DNA of 64,000 bases, taken from positions 558,001 through 622,000 of the forward strand of contig NC_088810.1 of the NCBI RefSeq assembly GCF_011386835.1, in the 5' to 3' direction. Both the position numbers and the translations under genes were made by a program. This DNA is from Chrysemys picta bellii (Eukaryota; Chordata; Testudines; Emydidae). Shown here piece by piece: positions 50,607 to 61,824 of the stretch. The notes beneath the pieces were generated by a model that saw only the letters and a program-made list of their open reading frames with translations, did no database searches and was not told where the DNA came from. Positions within the stretch are counted from its first letter, which is position 1. The number at the start of each line of letters is the position of its first letter.

Positions 50607-53237
50607 TCACGCCCCCCCCTTAGGTCGGGGGTGCTTGATGGCACTCGCAGTTCGCATGTGGGAAGGTTTATGCGGCCTGTGCCCTTTTCCCACCCCCATA
50701 CCTCTGGGGCTCCAACTGGGCTGTGGTCTTCTCCCAGCGCTCCAGTCTGGAGGTCTGTGCTTTGGGCTCTCTTGGTTTAGAGCCGCCCTTTTTACCTTGG
50801 CCACCCTCTGGAAAGGCTCCTTTATGCTGGGCAAGGGTCCTAAAGCTGTTTTCCCCTTGTCCCAGGCCTTCCTCCCCCTCTGACAGGGGTCACAGGATCC
50901 GCAGTACTGTCGGACAGTAACAAAGACCCCAGGCCAGTAAAAGCTCCGTAGCAGCCTCTGCTGGGTACGCCAGGTTCCCTGGTGCCCTGAGAGGGGAATG
51001 TCATGGGCCCGGCACAGCAGCTGGCGGCGATACTTCTGGGGTACCACCAGCTGCCTCCTGATCCCCCCTGACTCCATTTTCCCTGGGGGAGCCCATTCTC
51101 GGTACAGGAACCCCTTCTCCCACAGGAACCTTTTCCGGCCACCTCGTCCCATGGTCTGTACCGCATTGAGGTCGGCCAGGTCCCTTATCTTCCGCAAGGA
51201 GGGATCTTTCTGCACCTCGGCCTGGAACTCAGCAGCTGGGACAGGGATGGCCACCTGCTCTTTCTCGCCCGCTGGGTCCGAAGCTGCAGCCTCCCTGAGC
51301 CGTGTCCCTGGGCGCTCCCTCCCCACCAGGTTAGGGTCCTGCGCCTCAGGCAAGGCACCCCCCCCAAGGCCAGGGCGCAGTGCCCCTCGCCGGCTCTGAC
51401 CGCGGGTCACGACTAAGGCGGTCTGGGGGCTGCTTGGCCAGTCCTCTAGGTCCCCCCCCATCAACACCTCAGTGGGCAAATGGTGGTGCACTCCCACGTC
51501 CTTGGGGCCCTCCTTGGCCCCCCATTTCAGGTGTACCCTCGCTACGGGAACCTTGAATGGGGTCCCGCCCACCCCGGTCAGGGTCAGGAAGGTGTTGGGC
51601 ACCACCCGATCTGGGGCCACCACCTCGGGCCGGGCCAGTGTCACCTCTGCGCCCGTGTCCCAGTATCCATAAACTTTCTTCCCATCCACCTCCAGGGGAA
51701 CAAGGCACTCGCTCCGCAGGGACAGCCCCGCGCCAACCCTGTAAACGGAGAACTTTGAATCCGGAGCATCTGGCCCCCCAGAGAAGCTGGCCTGGGGCCC
51801 TTCTCTTTCTTGAGCAGTTGATAAGCTGCCAGCCCCTCTTGCGTGAGAAGCCTGCCCCTCGTCCGTCTGGGCCTCTACCAAGTTAACCCGGTGCGGGTTC
51901 GGTCTGCTCAGTCTGTCCTTGAGCTTGGGGCACTGGGCCCGAACGTGGCCTCTTCGGCCGCAGTAATAGCAGCTCATGTCCCATGGGTCCCCTCGAGCCG
52001 GTCGATTGTCCCTGACGCTGGGCATTCCCCGTGGGAGGGGATTCCCCATATTCCCCCTTTGGGAGGTCCCAGGGTGACTCTCTCTCTGCATCGCGGCGGG
52101 CCTGTTCCTTTGGGGCTCCTCCCTGCCACCCCCTGACCGGCTCTTTACAAACTCATCAGCCAGCTGCCCTGCGTGTCGCGGGTTCTCTGGCTTTCTGTCC
52201 ACCAACCACAGCCTCAGGTCGGAGGGGCACCGCTCATACAGTTGCTCCAGTACCAGCAGTTTAATCAGGTCCTCCTTCGTCTGGGCCCCACCAGCCCACT
52301 TGCTGGCGTATCTTTCCATGCGGACGGCTAGTTGCAGATATGAGATCTCAGGGGTTTTATCCTGACTCCGGAACCTTTCCCGGTACATCTCAGGAGTCAG
52401 CCCAAACTCACGTAGCAGGGCCTTTTTGAATAGTTCGTAGTCCCCTTTCTCTGCCTCTCCCAGTTGGCGGTACAATGCCACGGCTTTGGGGTCCAGTAAG
52501 GGGGTAAGGACCCGGAGTTTGTCCGCGGGATCAACCCGGTGCAGCTCGCAGGCCGTCTCAAAGGCCTCCAGGAAGTCATCCATGTCCTCCCCCTCCTTGT
52601 ATGGGGCCATGATGCACTTATCAAAGCTCCGTGCAGTCCTGGGTCCCACCTCACCCACCACAGCCGGGGGTTCGCTGCCCTTCAATCTCGCCAGTTCCAG
52701 GTCATGCTGACGCTGTCTCTCATTCTCCTGTCTCTGTCTCTCTTCATGCTGTCTCTGTCTCTCATTCTCCTCCCGTTCATGCTGTCTCTGTCGTTCACGA
52801 TCCTCCAGCTCTCTCAGTTTTAGCTCTTTCTCCCATTCCAGCCAATTCCGCTCCACGGATGCCGAACGTCGCCGGGAGGATCCTCTGCTGGCCGGCGGGC
52901 TTCGCCGGGGGGATCCCCTGCTGGCCGGCGGGGTCACGGCGCCTTCAGTATTTGCTGGGCTCCTCCCCACCCTTCCCCTAGGCATAGGAAGGAGGGGTCT
53001 CGGGAAGCCCTCAGCAGCCGGCTGACCACTCCCAGCTGGGACAGACACTGGTGCCTGCGCTGCATTTGCCAGGCTGCTTCCCTGAGACACAGGGATCAGT
53101 TCATTCGCGCGATCTTCCGCCTCCAGCTGGGCAATGAGCTGTTCTTTGGTGAGCCTCCCAATGCGCAGCCGCCTCTGCTTGCACAGCTCCACCAGGTCGC
53201 TCTTAAGCCGCTTGGCATACATCTTCCTGCTGGCCAC
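50607..53237 (-). CDS. Gag-protease-integrase(H2C2) fusion, Gypsy copy B
   Basis: 876 residues without a stop. Order: N-terminal basic region (KRLKSDLVELC); charged coiled coil with RQRQHE repeats (about 130-190); capsid with SCAN-like pattern (about 275-365, YRERFRSQ, LLVLEQLYERCPSDLRLWL, LADEF); zinc knuckle 423-436 (CYYCGRRGHVRAQC); retropepsin Asp527 (WDTGAEV); integrase H2C2 at 745-782 (HDIPLSGH, CGSCDPC). After PFQRVA it jumps to a short basic tail. The product could form capsids and be processed. It lacks RT, RNase H and the integrase core, so replication would need help from a full element (inference). The frame is one base different from copy A, which is broken. Confidence 0.88.
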   Translation of the reverse strand: MASRKMYAKRLKSDLVELCKQRRLRIGRLTKEQLIAQLEAEDRANELIPVSQGSSLANAAQAPVSVPAGSGQPAAEGFPRPLLPMPRGRVGRSPANTEGAVTPPASRGSPRRSPPASRGSSRRRSASVERNWLEWEKELKLRELEDRERQRQHEREENERQRQHEERQRQENERQRQHDLELARLKGSEPPAVVGEVGPRTARSFDKCIMAPYKEGEDMDDFLEAFETACELHRVDPADKLRVLTPLLDPKAVALYRQLGEAEKGDYELFKKALLREFGLTPEMYRERFRSQDKTPEISYLQLAVRMERYASKWAGGAQTKEDLIKLLVLEQLYERCPSDLRLWLVDRKPENPRHAGQLADEFVKSRSGGGREEPQRNRPAAMQRESHPGTSQRGNMGNPLPRGMPSVRDNRPARGDPWDMSCYYCGRRGHVRAQCPKLKDRLSRPNPHRVNLVEAQTDEGQASHARGAGSLSTAQEREGPQASFSGGPDAPDSKFSVYRVGAGLSLRSECLVPLEVDGKKVYGYWDTGAEVTLARPEVVAPDRVVPNTFLTLTGVGGTPFKVPVARVHLKWGAKEGPKDVGVHHHLPTEVLMGGDLEDWPSSPQTALVVTRGQSRRGALRPGLGGGALPEAQDPNLVGRERPGTRLREAAASDPAGEKEQVAIPVPAAEFQAEVQKDPSLRKIRDLADLNAVQTMGRGGRKRFLWEKGFLYREWAPPGKMESGGIRRQLVVPQKYRRQLLCRAHDIPLSGHQGTWRTQQRLLRSFYWPGVFVTVRQYCGSCDPCQRGRKAWDKGKTALGPLPSIKEPFQRVAKVKRAALNQESPKHRPPDWSAGRRPQPSWSPRGMGVGKGHRPHKPSHMRTASAIKHPRPKGGA

Positions 53238-53562
53238 TCACCGGCCTGTGTGCTCACAGCTCCCCACAGTTCCCAGGGGGACCCCTAGTGTGCCAGCCCT
53301 TCTCGAGGTCACCGCCTCTCTGCCAGGGTCGAGCTGCAGACTCCTCCGCCCCTGGGACCACTCGCTGCGATCCCCCCGGGGAACCCTGTTACTGCAAAAG
53401 TCCTTCTCGCTGGTCACACACTCCCAGGGGTAATAACCGTCTCTCGCCCACTCTTCAGCAGGCCTGGTCCCCGTCAATCCCCCTTCGTTTTACTGCTCCC
53501 CAGTCACTTACTGCAGGAAGCGCCGTCCACGGGGTGCAGTAGATCCCACCGCTGCCACCAGT

Positions 53563-54024
53563 TGTCACCGAGTATTGGGGGACTCAGGGCCCGGCACCCC
53601 CGGCTTCCTGCGATTCACCATGACTCTCAGCCAGCCAGTAAAGCAGAAGGTTTATTTGGATGACAGGAATACAGTCCAAGACAGGTCTTGCAGGCACAGA
53701 CAACAGGACCCCCTCAGTTAAGTCCAGCTTGGGGTCCCAGGGCATTCCAGCCCACCCCCCTTCGGGGGGGTCAGAGCCATCTCTGTCTCCCAGCCATCTC
53801 TCCAGCTCGCTTCCAGCACTCTGCCCTCAGCGACCCCTCCCACAGCCTTTGTTCAGTTTCCCGGGCTCAGGAGTCACCTGGCCTTCAACCCCTTCCTGGG
53901 TTCTCATGTTACACACTCAGGTATGCGCCCTCCGGCAGATCCCATCCTCCAATGCAGACTATCCCAGCCCCACTCCCCTGTCAGCATTCACAGACCACAG
54001 TGAGAACAGGCCCAGTTCGTCACA
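53563..54024 (-). repeat. 5' LTR of Gypsy copy B
   Basis: 462 bp, TGTCACCGAGTATTGG to CAGTTCGTCACA on the plus strand, same family as 34507-34962. Confidence 0.88.
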
Positions 54025-54173
54025 GGCCTGCAACCCCCTTCCTGGGTTCTCACGTTACATGCTCAGGTATCTTCCCTCAAGGCCAGTCTCCCATCCCCCA
54101 ATGCAGACCGTCCCAGCCAAACTCCCCACTCAGCATTCAAAGACCACATTAAGAACAATCCCAGTTCATCACA
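54025..54173 (-). mobile_element. Second L2 LTR fragment
   Basis: It repeats the right third of the preceding LTR (CCCTTCCTGGGTTCTCACG to CATCACA), directly adjacent. Confidence 0.78.
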
Positions 54174-54347
54174 GGGGCCCCACGGCAGAGACAGACGTGC
54201 TAAGGCTCCGAGAGGTGCGGCTCCAGGAGGTGGAGGGGCCTGACCCCGGGAGAGAGTGGACCCCCGAGAAGGGCTGTCACACTGAAAGGGGCACCCCCCA
54301 CGGAACGCATGGGGCCAAGAGTGGGCACGATCTGTGAGTCCGTGACA
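54174..54347 (+). mobile_element. 3' end fragment of an L3 LTR
   Basis: It matches 16706-16878 and ends GAGTCCGTGACA. Confidence 0.82.
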
Positions 54348-55030
54348 TAAGGCAAAGCGCCACATTTATTGGTAATACATGTATCAATCAATTAATATAT
54401 TACACTCATGCACTCACACAAGCACACTCTGTCTTGTTGTTGTTACCAATTAGTTGCTCCCCTTCACTGCACTGGCCAGGTGAGTTAGATGTGGGAGGGG
54501 TGGAGCCGGGCTTCTGCCGATCCGGATTGATGCTCCCGTGTTGACAAGATGAGACCCGTGGTCCTCTGCAAGACACCTCACATTTATAGCAGCTTTTCTC
54601 TTATGCAAATCTGTACCAGCTTCAAAATCCGTGTCTGTGTCCATTGGTCCTTTGTGCTGCTTCTCTCTGGGGGTTGTCCCAATGCTGTTCAAAGAGGGTG
54701 TTTTCAAAAGAAGGTACTTGCTTCTAACGTCCCTCCCCTCCCCCCGAGGCCATCAATATGTCTGATCTTCTTTAGTGAGCCCACTTGACACGTTTTATTG
54801 TCCTTGGGTCTGGCTCCCAGCCCCTCTTCAAGAGTTGCAGCTGTCTGGAGGTGCTGCCTCCCGCCTTCCTCATCCACACCTCCTTCATTCAACAGGGCAA
54901 TTGATTACAAAGTGTGGGTGGATGGGGGGCCCGGGGGAAGAGCTCTTGTTCTACTGCTAGCAAAAAGACATTTTTCTTTTATCTTATTCTATCCTTAGGG
55001 GCTATAACATTATACCAAGGCTCATCAGAA
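54348..55030. repeat. Dispersed repeat shared with 62880-63178
   Basis: CCTTTGTGCTGCTTCTCTCT, CAAAGAGGGTGTT, GAGCCCACTTGACACG and CTGGCTCCCAGCCCCTCT recur in order at 62880-63178. Probably an LTR. The family was not identified. Confidence 0.5.
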
Positions 55031-55159
55031 CAAGGTTTCTATATGAGACTTTGATACAAAGTCCCATGAAAACAGAGGTCCCACATGGGTAGACCCACTA
55101 CAAGGTTACATGAAGAGGCACAATATAAAGTCATATGAAAATTATCAGAGATTTATCTA

Positions 55160-57060
55160 CACAGGGAAGCAAATCAGGCCTGGGCCAGCGGGCCCGCCCC
55201 CTGGCTCACCAGGAGTGGGGCCGAGAGCTCCCTCCCGGGGCAGCCCCTGTCCGGCTGAGCCCTGCGGGGGGCTGGGCCACGCTTCGCCAGCAGGGGGCAG
55301 CAGCGAGTGCCCAGCGCGGCCGGGCTCCGGGCCAGATGCACTGGGGTCCCCTTGGCCCTGCTGGGGCCGGATCGCGCCGGGGGCTCCCGCGGTCTGGCTC
55401 CTTCACGGGTGGGGCCTTTGCTCCCGCTCTGCTCCCCCTGCACCGGCAGGCCCCTTGTGACCCCCTGCCCCACTGTGAGGAGCCTCGTCTGGCCCTGCTG
55501 GGGGTCAGACCCCCGACCCCCCTCTGCAGGCAGCACAACCCCCCGCTCAGCCCTCGACAGGTCAATGATCGTCCCCCGAATCACCCACTGGCCGAGTTCC
55601 CAGCTGCCCCCCAAGGCCCCGAACCCCCAGCTGAGCAGTGACCCCTCCCCCAGCCAGCGCCCCGCTCAGCCCCGGCACGGCCAGGCCTTACAGAGCAAAC
55701 CAGGCTGAGTGTCTGGACCAGCCAGAGCCCAGAGCTGGGGGAAGGAGCCGCTGGGGGCTCCTGTTATTTACTCCTCATAACACAAGAACTAGGGGTCAGC
55801 AAATGAAATTACTTCATAAAACGCAGTCAACCCGTGGAACTCCTTGCCAGAGGAGGTTGTGAAGGCCAAACTATAACAGGGTTCAGAAAAGAACTAGAGA
55901 AGTTCCTGGAGGACAGGTCCATCAGTGGCTATTAGCCAGGATGGGCAGGGATGGTGTCCCTAGCCTGTTTGCCAGAAGCTGGGAATGGGTGACAGGGGAT
56001 GATCACTGGATGTTCCCTGCTCTGTTCACTCCCTCTGGGGCACCTGGCATTGGCCACTGTCGGCAGACAGGACACTGGGCTAGATGGACCTTTGGTCTGA
56101 CCCAGTATCACCGTTCTTATGGAGTTAACGGGACAATGGGTGACATGGAGAATAAAATGGGAACACGCTTCCCAGAGCCCCGACATCCTGAACCCGCCCC
56201 TGACAGCTCCTGTGGGGTTCACAGAGGGAACGGCCTGGTGCCTCCTGCTGCCCGGCTGGAACCAGCCCCTGGGACCCAAGCCAGACACAGCTCCGGCCAT
56301 GCCTCCGGCACACAGCTCACCACGGTCACCGTGCCCAGCGCTGCCGGCTCTGGGCAGGGACCTCCCGAGTCCCCTCTGGAGACATCAGAGCCAGGGGACC
56401 TGCGAGTCCCTCGGTCCCCTGTGCCCTCTGCCAGGGGCCCCGGGTCCCGGCCGGGCGGGTCGGATTCGCTGCTCACAGCTCTGCAGGGGAGAACTGCCCC
56501 GGGGAGGGGAAGACGCAGGGCTGGGCGCTGGGGGGAGGGTCGGGGGAAGCCCTGGGCAGGGTCCCCTGGCCCTGGTTTGGGCACCAGCCGGGCACTGGGG
56601 AGACCCAGGTCTGAGTCCCTGCAGCCCCACAGACTCCCCGTGGGACCCAGGCCAGTCACTGAGCCGCCCGGGCCCCTCCGTGCAGTGGGGAGCTCCCGCG
56701 GCCTGGTGTGGGACACAGAGCGCCAGGCTCAGGTCAGGCGGGCAGAGAACAGGGCACGTGCCCAGGCTGGGGGTGTTTGGTCGTGAGACGTCACCAAGCC
56801 AAATCCTGGGCTGGGCACAACGGAGCCGGAGCCAGTCACAGGCGCCGAATTTCTGATCTCCTCGCAGGGGCCCAGACTCTGCGGTGATGGGCCCCAGGGA
56901 AGCAGCATGGACAGACAGACGGACGGACCCCCCAGGCCAGGTGGTGACTGTTCCTGCCCTTTAACGCTTCATCAACAGGATGTCCTCGGGGCGGCGGGAC
57001 CCAGGCTTAGGGACGCGCCTTTCCCAGCATGCCCCGGGCCCCTCCCAGCATGCCCCGGGG
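55160..57060 (-). repeat. Inverted third copy of the receptor downstream flank
   Basis: The stretch 55160-55640 is the reverse complement of sequence near 11900-12320 and 35060-35620. The stretch 56120-57060 matches 10020-11620 without the L1 LTR. No gene was seen. The CR1 at 55772-56118 separates the two parts. Confidence 0.7.
55772..56118 (+). mobile_element. CR1 LINE 3' end
   Basis: GTGGAACTCCTTGCCAGAGG, GGGCTAGATGGACCTTTGGT and CTGACCCAGTATCACC followed by TTCTTATG are the CR1 3' UTR and its terminal octamer. Insertion is at GAGTTAACGGG. Block 1 and block 2 lack it at the matching place. Confidence 0.9.
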
Positions 57061-57074
57061 GGCAGAAGGGGGCA

Positions 57075-57122
57075 TCACTTCTTCAGCTCCTCGTACACGT
57101 CCGGCTGTCGGGGCTGCAGCGT
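57075..57122 (-). CDS. Locus 3 tail exon 3
   Basis: It encodes TLQPRQPDVYEELKK and TGA, identical in peptide to locus 1. Confidence 0.85.
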   Translation of the reverse strand, partial: TLQPRQPDVYEELKK

Positions 57123-57465
57123 CTGGGGGAAACAGGAACAATTCAGCCAGAGACGCCCCAGGGGAGAGCTGAGGACCTCGCCCTGCAGGACACAGCCCCC
57201 TAGCTCCCCCCACTGGCCCCAAAGCCCCTCCCATCCTGCAGGCCAATCCCTCCCCCCCAGTGCTGGGCCCCCCCAGCCCCTCCCCTCAGCTCTGGGGCTC
57301 CTGGCTGGTCCCCCTGTGGCTCACTCTGCCCCCCCCCCAGCTCTGGGATGTGATAACCAGCCCCGTTCTCAGCCATAGGGCTGGTTTGGGGGCAGCTCCC
57401 CCCTCCCCCCACTGGGTCCAACCACCCCTCAGGGGGAGGATACAGCACAAGAGGCCGGTGCTCAC

Positions 57466-57507
57466 CTGGTATGTGGGGCTGGGGTCAGGGGGGTTCCCGG
57501 GCTGGGC
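57466..57507 (-). CDS. Locus 3 tail exon 2
   Basis: 42 nt encoding AQPGNPPDPSPTYQ, without the stop seen in locus 2. Donor GTGAGC. Confidence 0.85.
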
Positions 57508-57757
57508 CTGCAGGAGGCAAAGGCAAGAGGGTCGTTACCACCAGACCCCAGAGACCCCCCCCTCCCTCCAGCTTAGCTTGGGGGGTGGGGGGAAGAGACC
57601 CTGGGACAGTCAATGGGACCCCGGGTTTGTGTAACCCCCCCCACCCCCGCCCAAAGGGGACAGGGTAAACTGGCTGCAGGTCGGGACTGAGTGGTGCCTG
57701 CAGAGGAGGGGGCGGGACTGGAATAGCAGAGGGAGGGGCTGAGCCCTTGTCACTCAC

Positions 57758-57849
57758 CACAGACCCCATCCAGGCTGTCGGGGGCAGGTTCTCGTACACC
57801 AGGACGGGTGCCTCGTTCTCCTTGGGGGTTTCATTCTGGCAGCGAGAGT
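57758..57849 (-). CDS. Locus 3 tail exon 1
   Basis: 92 nt encoding YSRCQNETPKENEAPVLV then YENLPPTAWMGSV. Confidence 0.85.
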
Positions 57850-57967
57850 CTGGGAGGAATCAGAGATGCTGGAATTGGGGTCTGTCTCCCAACCCCGCTC
57901 CCCTCCCAGAGCCAGGGATAGAACCCAGGAGTCCTGGCTCCCCAGGGGGTGGGGGGCTGTTACTCAC

Positions 57968-58078
57968 AGAGGAAATAGACCCCGGCTCCGACCAGCGCCG
58001 CCCCCACCAGTAACCCGATGACAATCCCAGCGACGGCCCCGGGAATGAGACCTGAAGGAGAACCTGAGCGATGGGCGT
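57968..58078 (-). CDS. Locus 3 transmembrane exon
   Basis: 111 nt, 12 longer than in the other loci. The insertion adds Ser/Gly residues in the stalk (HRSGSPSGLIPG) before the helix AVAGIVIGLLVGAALVGAGV. Confidence 0.87.
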
Positions 58079-58298
58079 CTGGAGGAGAGACGTGGGTGGG
58101 AGGGGGGGAGGGGATTTGGATCAGATGGTTCAGCCACAATCCCCCCACCCCACTCCCTGCAGCCCAGCACCCCCCAGCACCCATTGGGGGCAGCACTGAC
58201 TGCCAGGGGAGAGCGCCCCCTACTGAGCCCGCTGGGGCGTTGGTGCCAGCACTGGGATCCCTGTGTCTGCAGCGTGTTGCTCCATCCCAGGGACTCAC

Positions 58299-58563
58299 CC
58301 GTCCCTGTCACCCGCACGGCGACAGACGCCCAGGCAGTGCGGCCGGTGACGGGGTTGTGAGCCCGGCACTCGTACGTCCCCTGCTGAGCCCAGGTCATGG
58401 GGTTAAAGGTCAACCTGCTCCCGGTCTCGTTAGTGTCGGTGCCGTTGAGAACCCAGCGATAGCTCGGGGCTGGGACAGAGTCGGCGACGCACGTCCCGGT
58501 TCCCCTGACCCTGAGTCAGGGCGATTGGTCCTGGCGGGTCTATCCTGGTACAGTCCGGCCCAT
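58299..58563 (-). pseudogene. Locus 3 Ig-like domain 2 exon, 2-nt deletion
   Basis: Splice sites are intact and the second half reads YRWVLNG and QGTYECRAHNPVTG. Between ALTQ and the TCVADS segment the exon is 2 nt shorter than in loci 1 and 2, so the upstream and downstream halves are in different frames. Confidence 0.8.
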
Positions 58564-58718
58564 CTCCACAGAGAGGGACAGGGTCAGCGGATGGATGGCA
58601 CCAGCGAGGGGTCCCTGTTTAACCAGCACCCTGCCCCACCCCAGAGGCAGCCGCATCTCCGTGGCTGGGTGATGCCGGCAGGGTCAGGGGCAGTGCGGCT
58701 GGGGCTGCAGTTACTCAC

Positions 58719-58988
58719 AGGCCAGCGTCACGGTGCTGGGCTCGCTGTGGTTGGTGCTGACGGGGTTCCCAACCTCGCACTGGTAGGCGCCGGCGTCGCC
58801 CCGGGTGACACCCAGCACCGTGAGGGTCCGGTTGTCAGGGGACAGCCCCAGCCGCACACTGGGCACGAGGTACGACCCGTCCCAGAGCATGGTGTCAGCA
58901 CTGGGGGAGCCGTTAAACGTGAGGGTGAAGGCCCCGTTCTCCAGCACGAGGGTTTGGTTTGGCGTCACTGGGGGCCTGGGCAGCATTT
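58719..58988 (-). CDS. Locus 3 Ig-like domain 1 exon
   Basis: 270 nt, two codons shorter than the paralogues (LWDGSYLV). Donor T|GTGAGT is intact. Hallmarks are FTLTFNGS, where the first Ig cysteine is replaced by Phe, and DAGAYQCEV. The missing B-strand cysteine would prevent the usual disulfide. Confidence 0.83.
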
Positions 58989-60507
58989 CTGTGCAGGGAA
59001 CAGAGAGAGCATTACCGTGTGTCTCTGCCCCTCCATGCGGGACCGGGGCAAGGGTGCTGGTGTTGCCACCATGTGAGGTTGTGGGAAGGGTCCCAGCGCC
59101 ACTGTCCTCCGGTGTCGTGGAAAGGGTCCTTCGCCCTTTGCCCCTCAGAGCTGCGGAGATGGGCGGTCATCTTCTGGGGTCCGGCAGAGGGTCCCTCTCC
59201 CTGGCGTTGAGTCTCTCAGTTATTGGTGCCTCCCTGATGCTCTGCCTCCCGGAGTCCTGTGATTTTTGGGAGACTCTCAGCTGTGGTTCAAAGGGAGAGC
59301 GACGCTCTGGCTCCCAGGCTCCAGCCCGACTGAAGGGTTTTCAAGCCGATCCCATGACAGTTCAGGCCGGACTTGATATCACGACCCCACAGGTTTCTTG
59401 GTGCCATGGGACACCCCGTGGGCACAGCCCTGTACTGGTTCCTTGCTGTCCCCTCTGACCCGGACGGCGCTGCCCATCCCAGACCCAGGCCGGGGGTGGG
59501 GGTGACCCCGCTGGTGCAACATGGGCAGTCAGCCAGTGTTACTCTCGGATCAGGGAGACACAGTGGGGGTGAGGGGGGCAGCCCCCCAGCCTAGCACTGC
59601 CCCCTATTCCCACCTAGCCCTATAGCTCAGCAAGGGCCTCACAGCCCAGGCCCCCTGGGTTCTCCCCACGACCCACGAGAGTCCGACTGGGGAGGGGGCA
59701 TCCGGACTCCAGCGGCAGGGCCAAGGAAACTCCTCCAGTCTGTACCCCCTTCCCCGGGGGGCTGGGAACGTCCCCTCCCGTCTCTTCCCTCAGGGCAGCC
59801 CCCATCCACCTGTCCTGCTCCGAGCTCCCTGTCCTGCCCACTGGCTAATTCACTTTCCAGCACCCCTTGCTGGGGGGCACCGAGCAGCGCGGGGGCCGTG
59901 GGGGGCAGGCGCACCAGGAAGGAGCCGGTAAGTCCCAGGAGAGAATCAAGAGAACGAAGGAGAAAACAGCGGCTCAGAGAGATGGTGCCTCCCCCTCCCC
60001 CCCCAATCTGCCCCATCCGCTACCCACCCCCAGGAGGCAGCGCCGGGGCCAGCAGTGCCCAGATCTCAGGCGCCAGGTGGACAGGAATCTGCTGTCGGAG
60101 CTGCAGTGGGGTGTCCCACAGGGGACAGATGCCCCGGAGGGGCGGGGGGCAGAGACAGGACAGAGCCGGGAGGGAGAGACGGGCACAGAGCAGGGCACTC
60201 GACGCGCTGATCGGACGGGTCGGGCACCGCTTGGAAAGCGACAGGTAGCGTCCGGCCCAGCTGCAGCACGGCTGGGAGCAGCCCCCACAGGACAGAGCCC
60301 ACGGGGTATAGCTGGGCCCTGGACAGGACCGGAGCGCAGGGGGATGTGGCTGGACTGACAGTGAACTAGCCGAGAGCGCCCAGCACGGGGAGCGGGATCG
60401 GCGCAGGCAGTGACAGGTGATAGAGCCGTGTCTGATCCAGACAGACGGGAGCGTCCCCTGGAGAACAGAGCCTGAGGGGTGAATCCAGAACTGAGCTGAA
60501 GACCCCA
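58989..60507 (-). other. Intron of locus 3, no gene seen
   Basis: Positions 58989-59540 match the intron before Ig1 in loci 1 and 2. The rest has long GC-driven frames without recognisable domains. Confidence 0.6.
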
Positions 60508-61182
60508 TGTCACGGAGTCCCCGGGCGATGCTCTGGAACTGCTCCCCACAAAGCCAGGCAGGACTCTGGGGAGCCTCCTCTCCCTCGGAGCAGACTGTCT
60601 TCAGAGCAAGAAGCTCACACGGCTTCACCCCCTGGGTCTGACCTTGGAGCATTCAGCATCTGCCCCTCCGTGCGCTTCCCACAGTGAGTCCGTCCTGGCG
60701 GGGTCCTGGGGCAGCCAGAGGGTCCTGCACCCCCCACTTCGCAGTCAGACGTGACTCTCAGCCAGCCAGTAAAACAGAGGTTTATTCGATGACAAGAACA
60801 CGGGCTAAAACAGAGCTTGTAGGTCCAGCGAATGGGACCCCTGGGCAGGGTCCATTCTGGGGCCCAGTGAGGCAGACCCGCGTCTGCCCTCCCTTTCAGT
60901 CCCCAGCCAGCTCCAAACTCCCACCCCCATCCAGCCCCTCCTCTCTGGGGTTTGTCTCTTTCCCAGGCCAGGAGGTCACCTGATCCCTTTGTCTCCAACA
61001 CCTTCAGTTGGCACCTTTGCAGAGGAGGGGCCCAGGTCATCAGTTGCTAGGAGACAGAGTGTCGGGCATTTATGTACCCTGGCCCTTTGCTCTGCAGCAA
61101 CCATACACCCTTATCCCACCACCTAGAGACTTACGAACTGCATAGGGGAAACTGAGGAAAACATTAAGAACAGTCCCACTTC
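60508..61182 (-). mobile_element. Solo LTR L1, minus strand
   Basis: TGTCACGGAGTCCCCGGGCG to CAGTCCCACTTCA on the plus strand. The last bases run directly into a second LTR copy. Confidence 0.86.
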
Positions 61183-61622
61183 ACAGTCAGACGTGACTCT
61201 CAGACAGCCAGTAAAACAGAGGTTTATTAGATGACAGGAACATGGTCTAAAACAGAGCTTGTAGGTCCAGAGAACTGGAACCCTCAGCCGGGTCCATTCT
61301 GGGGTTCAGAGAGCTAGACACCCATGTCTGCCCTCCCTCCTAGTCCCCAGCCAGCTCCAAACTGAAACCCCCTCCAGCCCCTTCTCCTCTGGCCCTTGTC
61401 TCTTTCCTGGGCCAGGAGGTCACCTGATCACTTTGTTCACCTTTAGCTATTTCCATGCAGGGGGGAAAGGCCCTGGCCATTTGTTGCCAGGGAGACAGAG
61501 CGTCAGTGATTTATGCTCACTGGCCTTTATCCCACCTCCTAGAGACTTAAGAGCTGCATAGGGGAAACTGAGGCACACACAGTATTCAGAGGAAACATTA
61601 AGAACAGTCCCACTTCGTCACA
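61183..61622 (-). mobile_element. Partial second L1 LTR, minus strand
   Basis: It starts inside the LTR (CAGTCAGACGTGACTCTCAG) and ends CACTTCGTCACA, so it lacks the terminal third. The tandem arrangement suggests unequal recombination. Confidence 0.84.
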
Positions 61623-61824
61623 CCCCAGACCCGGCTTCAGAGACAGGCAGAGCCCAGGGCGCAGGAACGGTGCTGACCCGCGGGGTTGGTGCACAGAGTA
61701 ACAGGCGACAGAGAATGTCCCAGGCAGACAGGGAGCCCGGCTGGAGACTGGACAGATCTGGAGTGGCCGGGGCGCTGGCTGGACAGACAGAGGTGTGTGT
61801 GGGGCGCGGTGCCTGGCTACTCAC

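Larger units (their letters stand above)
50223..54024 (-). mobile_element. Gypsy copy B (Gmr1-like) with intact fused frame
   Basis: The internal region matches copy A and has the same pol deletion. The 5' LTR (53563-54024) is complete. The 3' LTR (50223-50466) lacks about 215 bp at its plus-strand left end. The primer binding site lies at 53560-53543 and the purine tract at about 50480-50467. Between them is one uninterrupted 876-codon frame. Confidence 0.9.
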
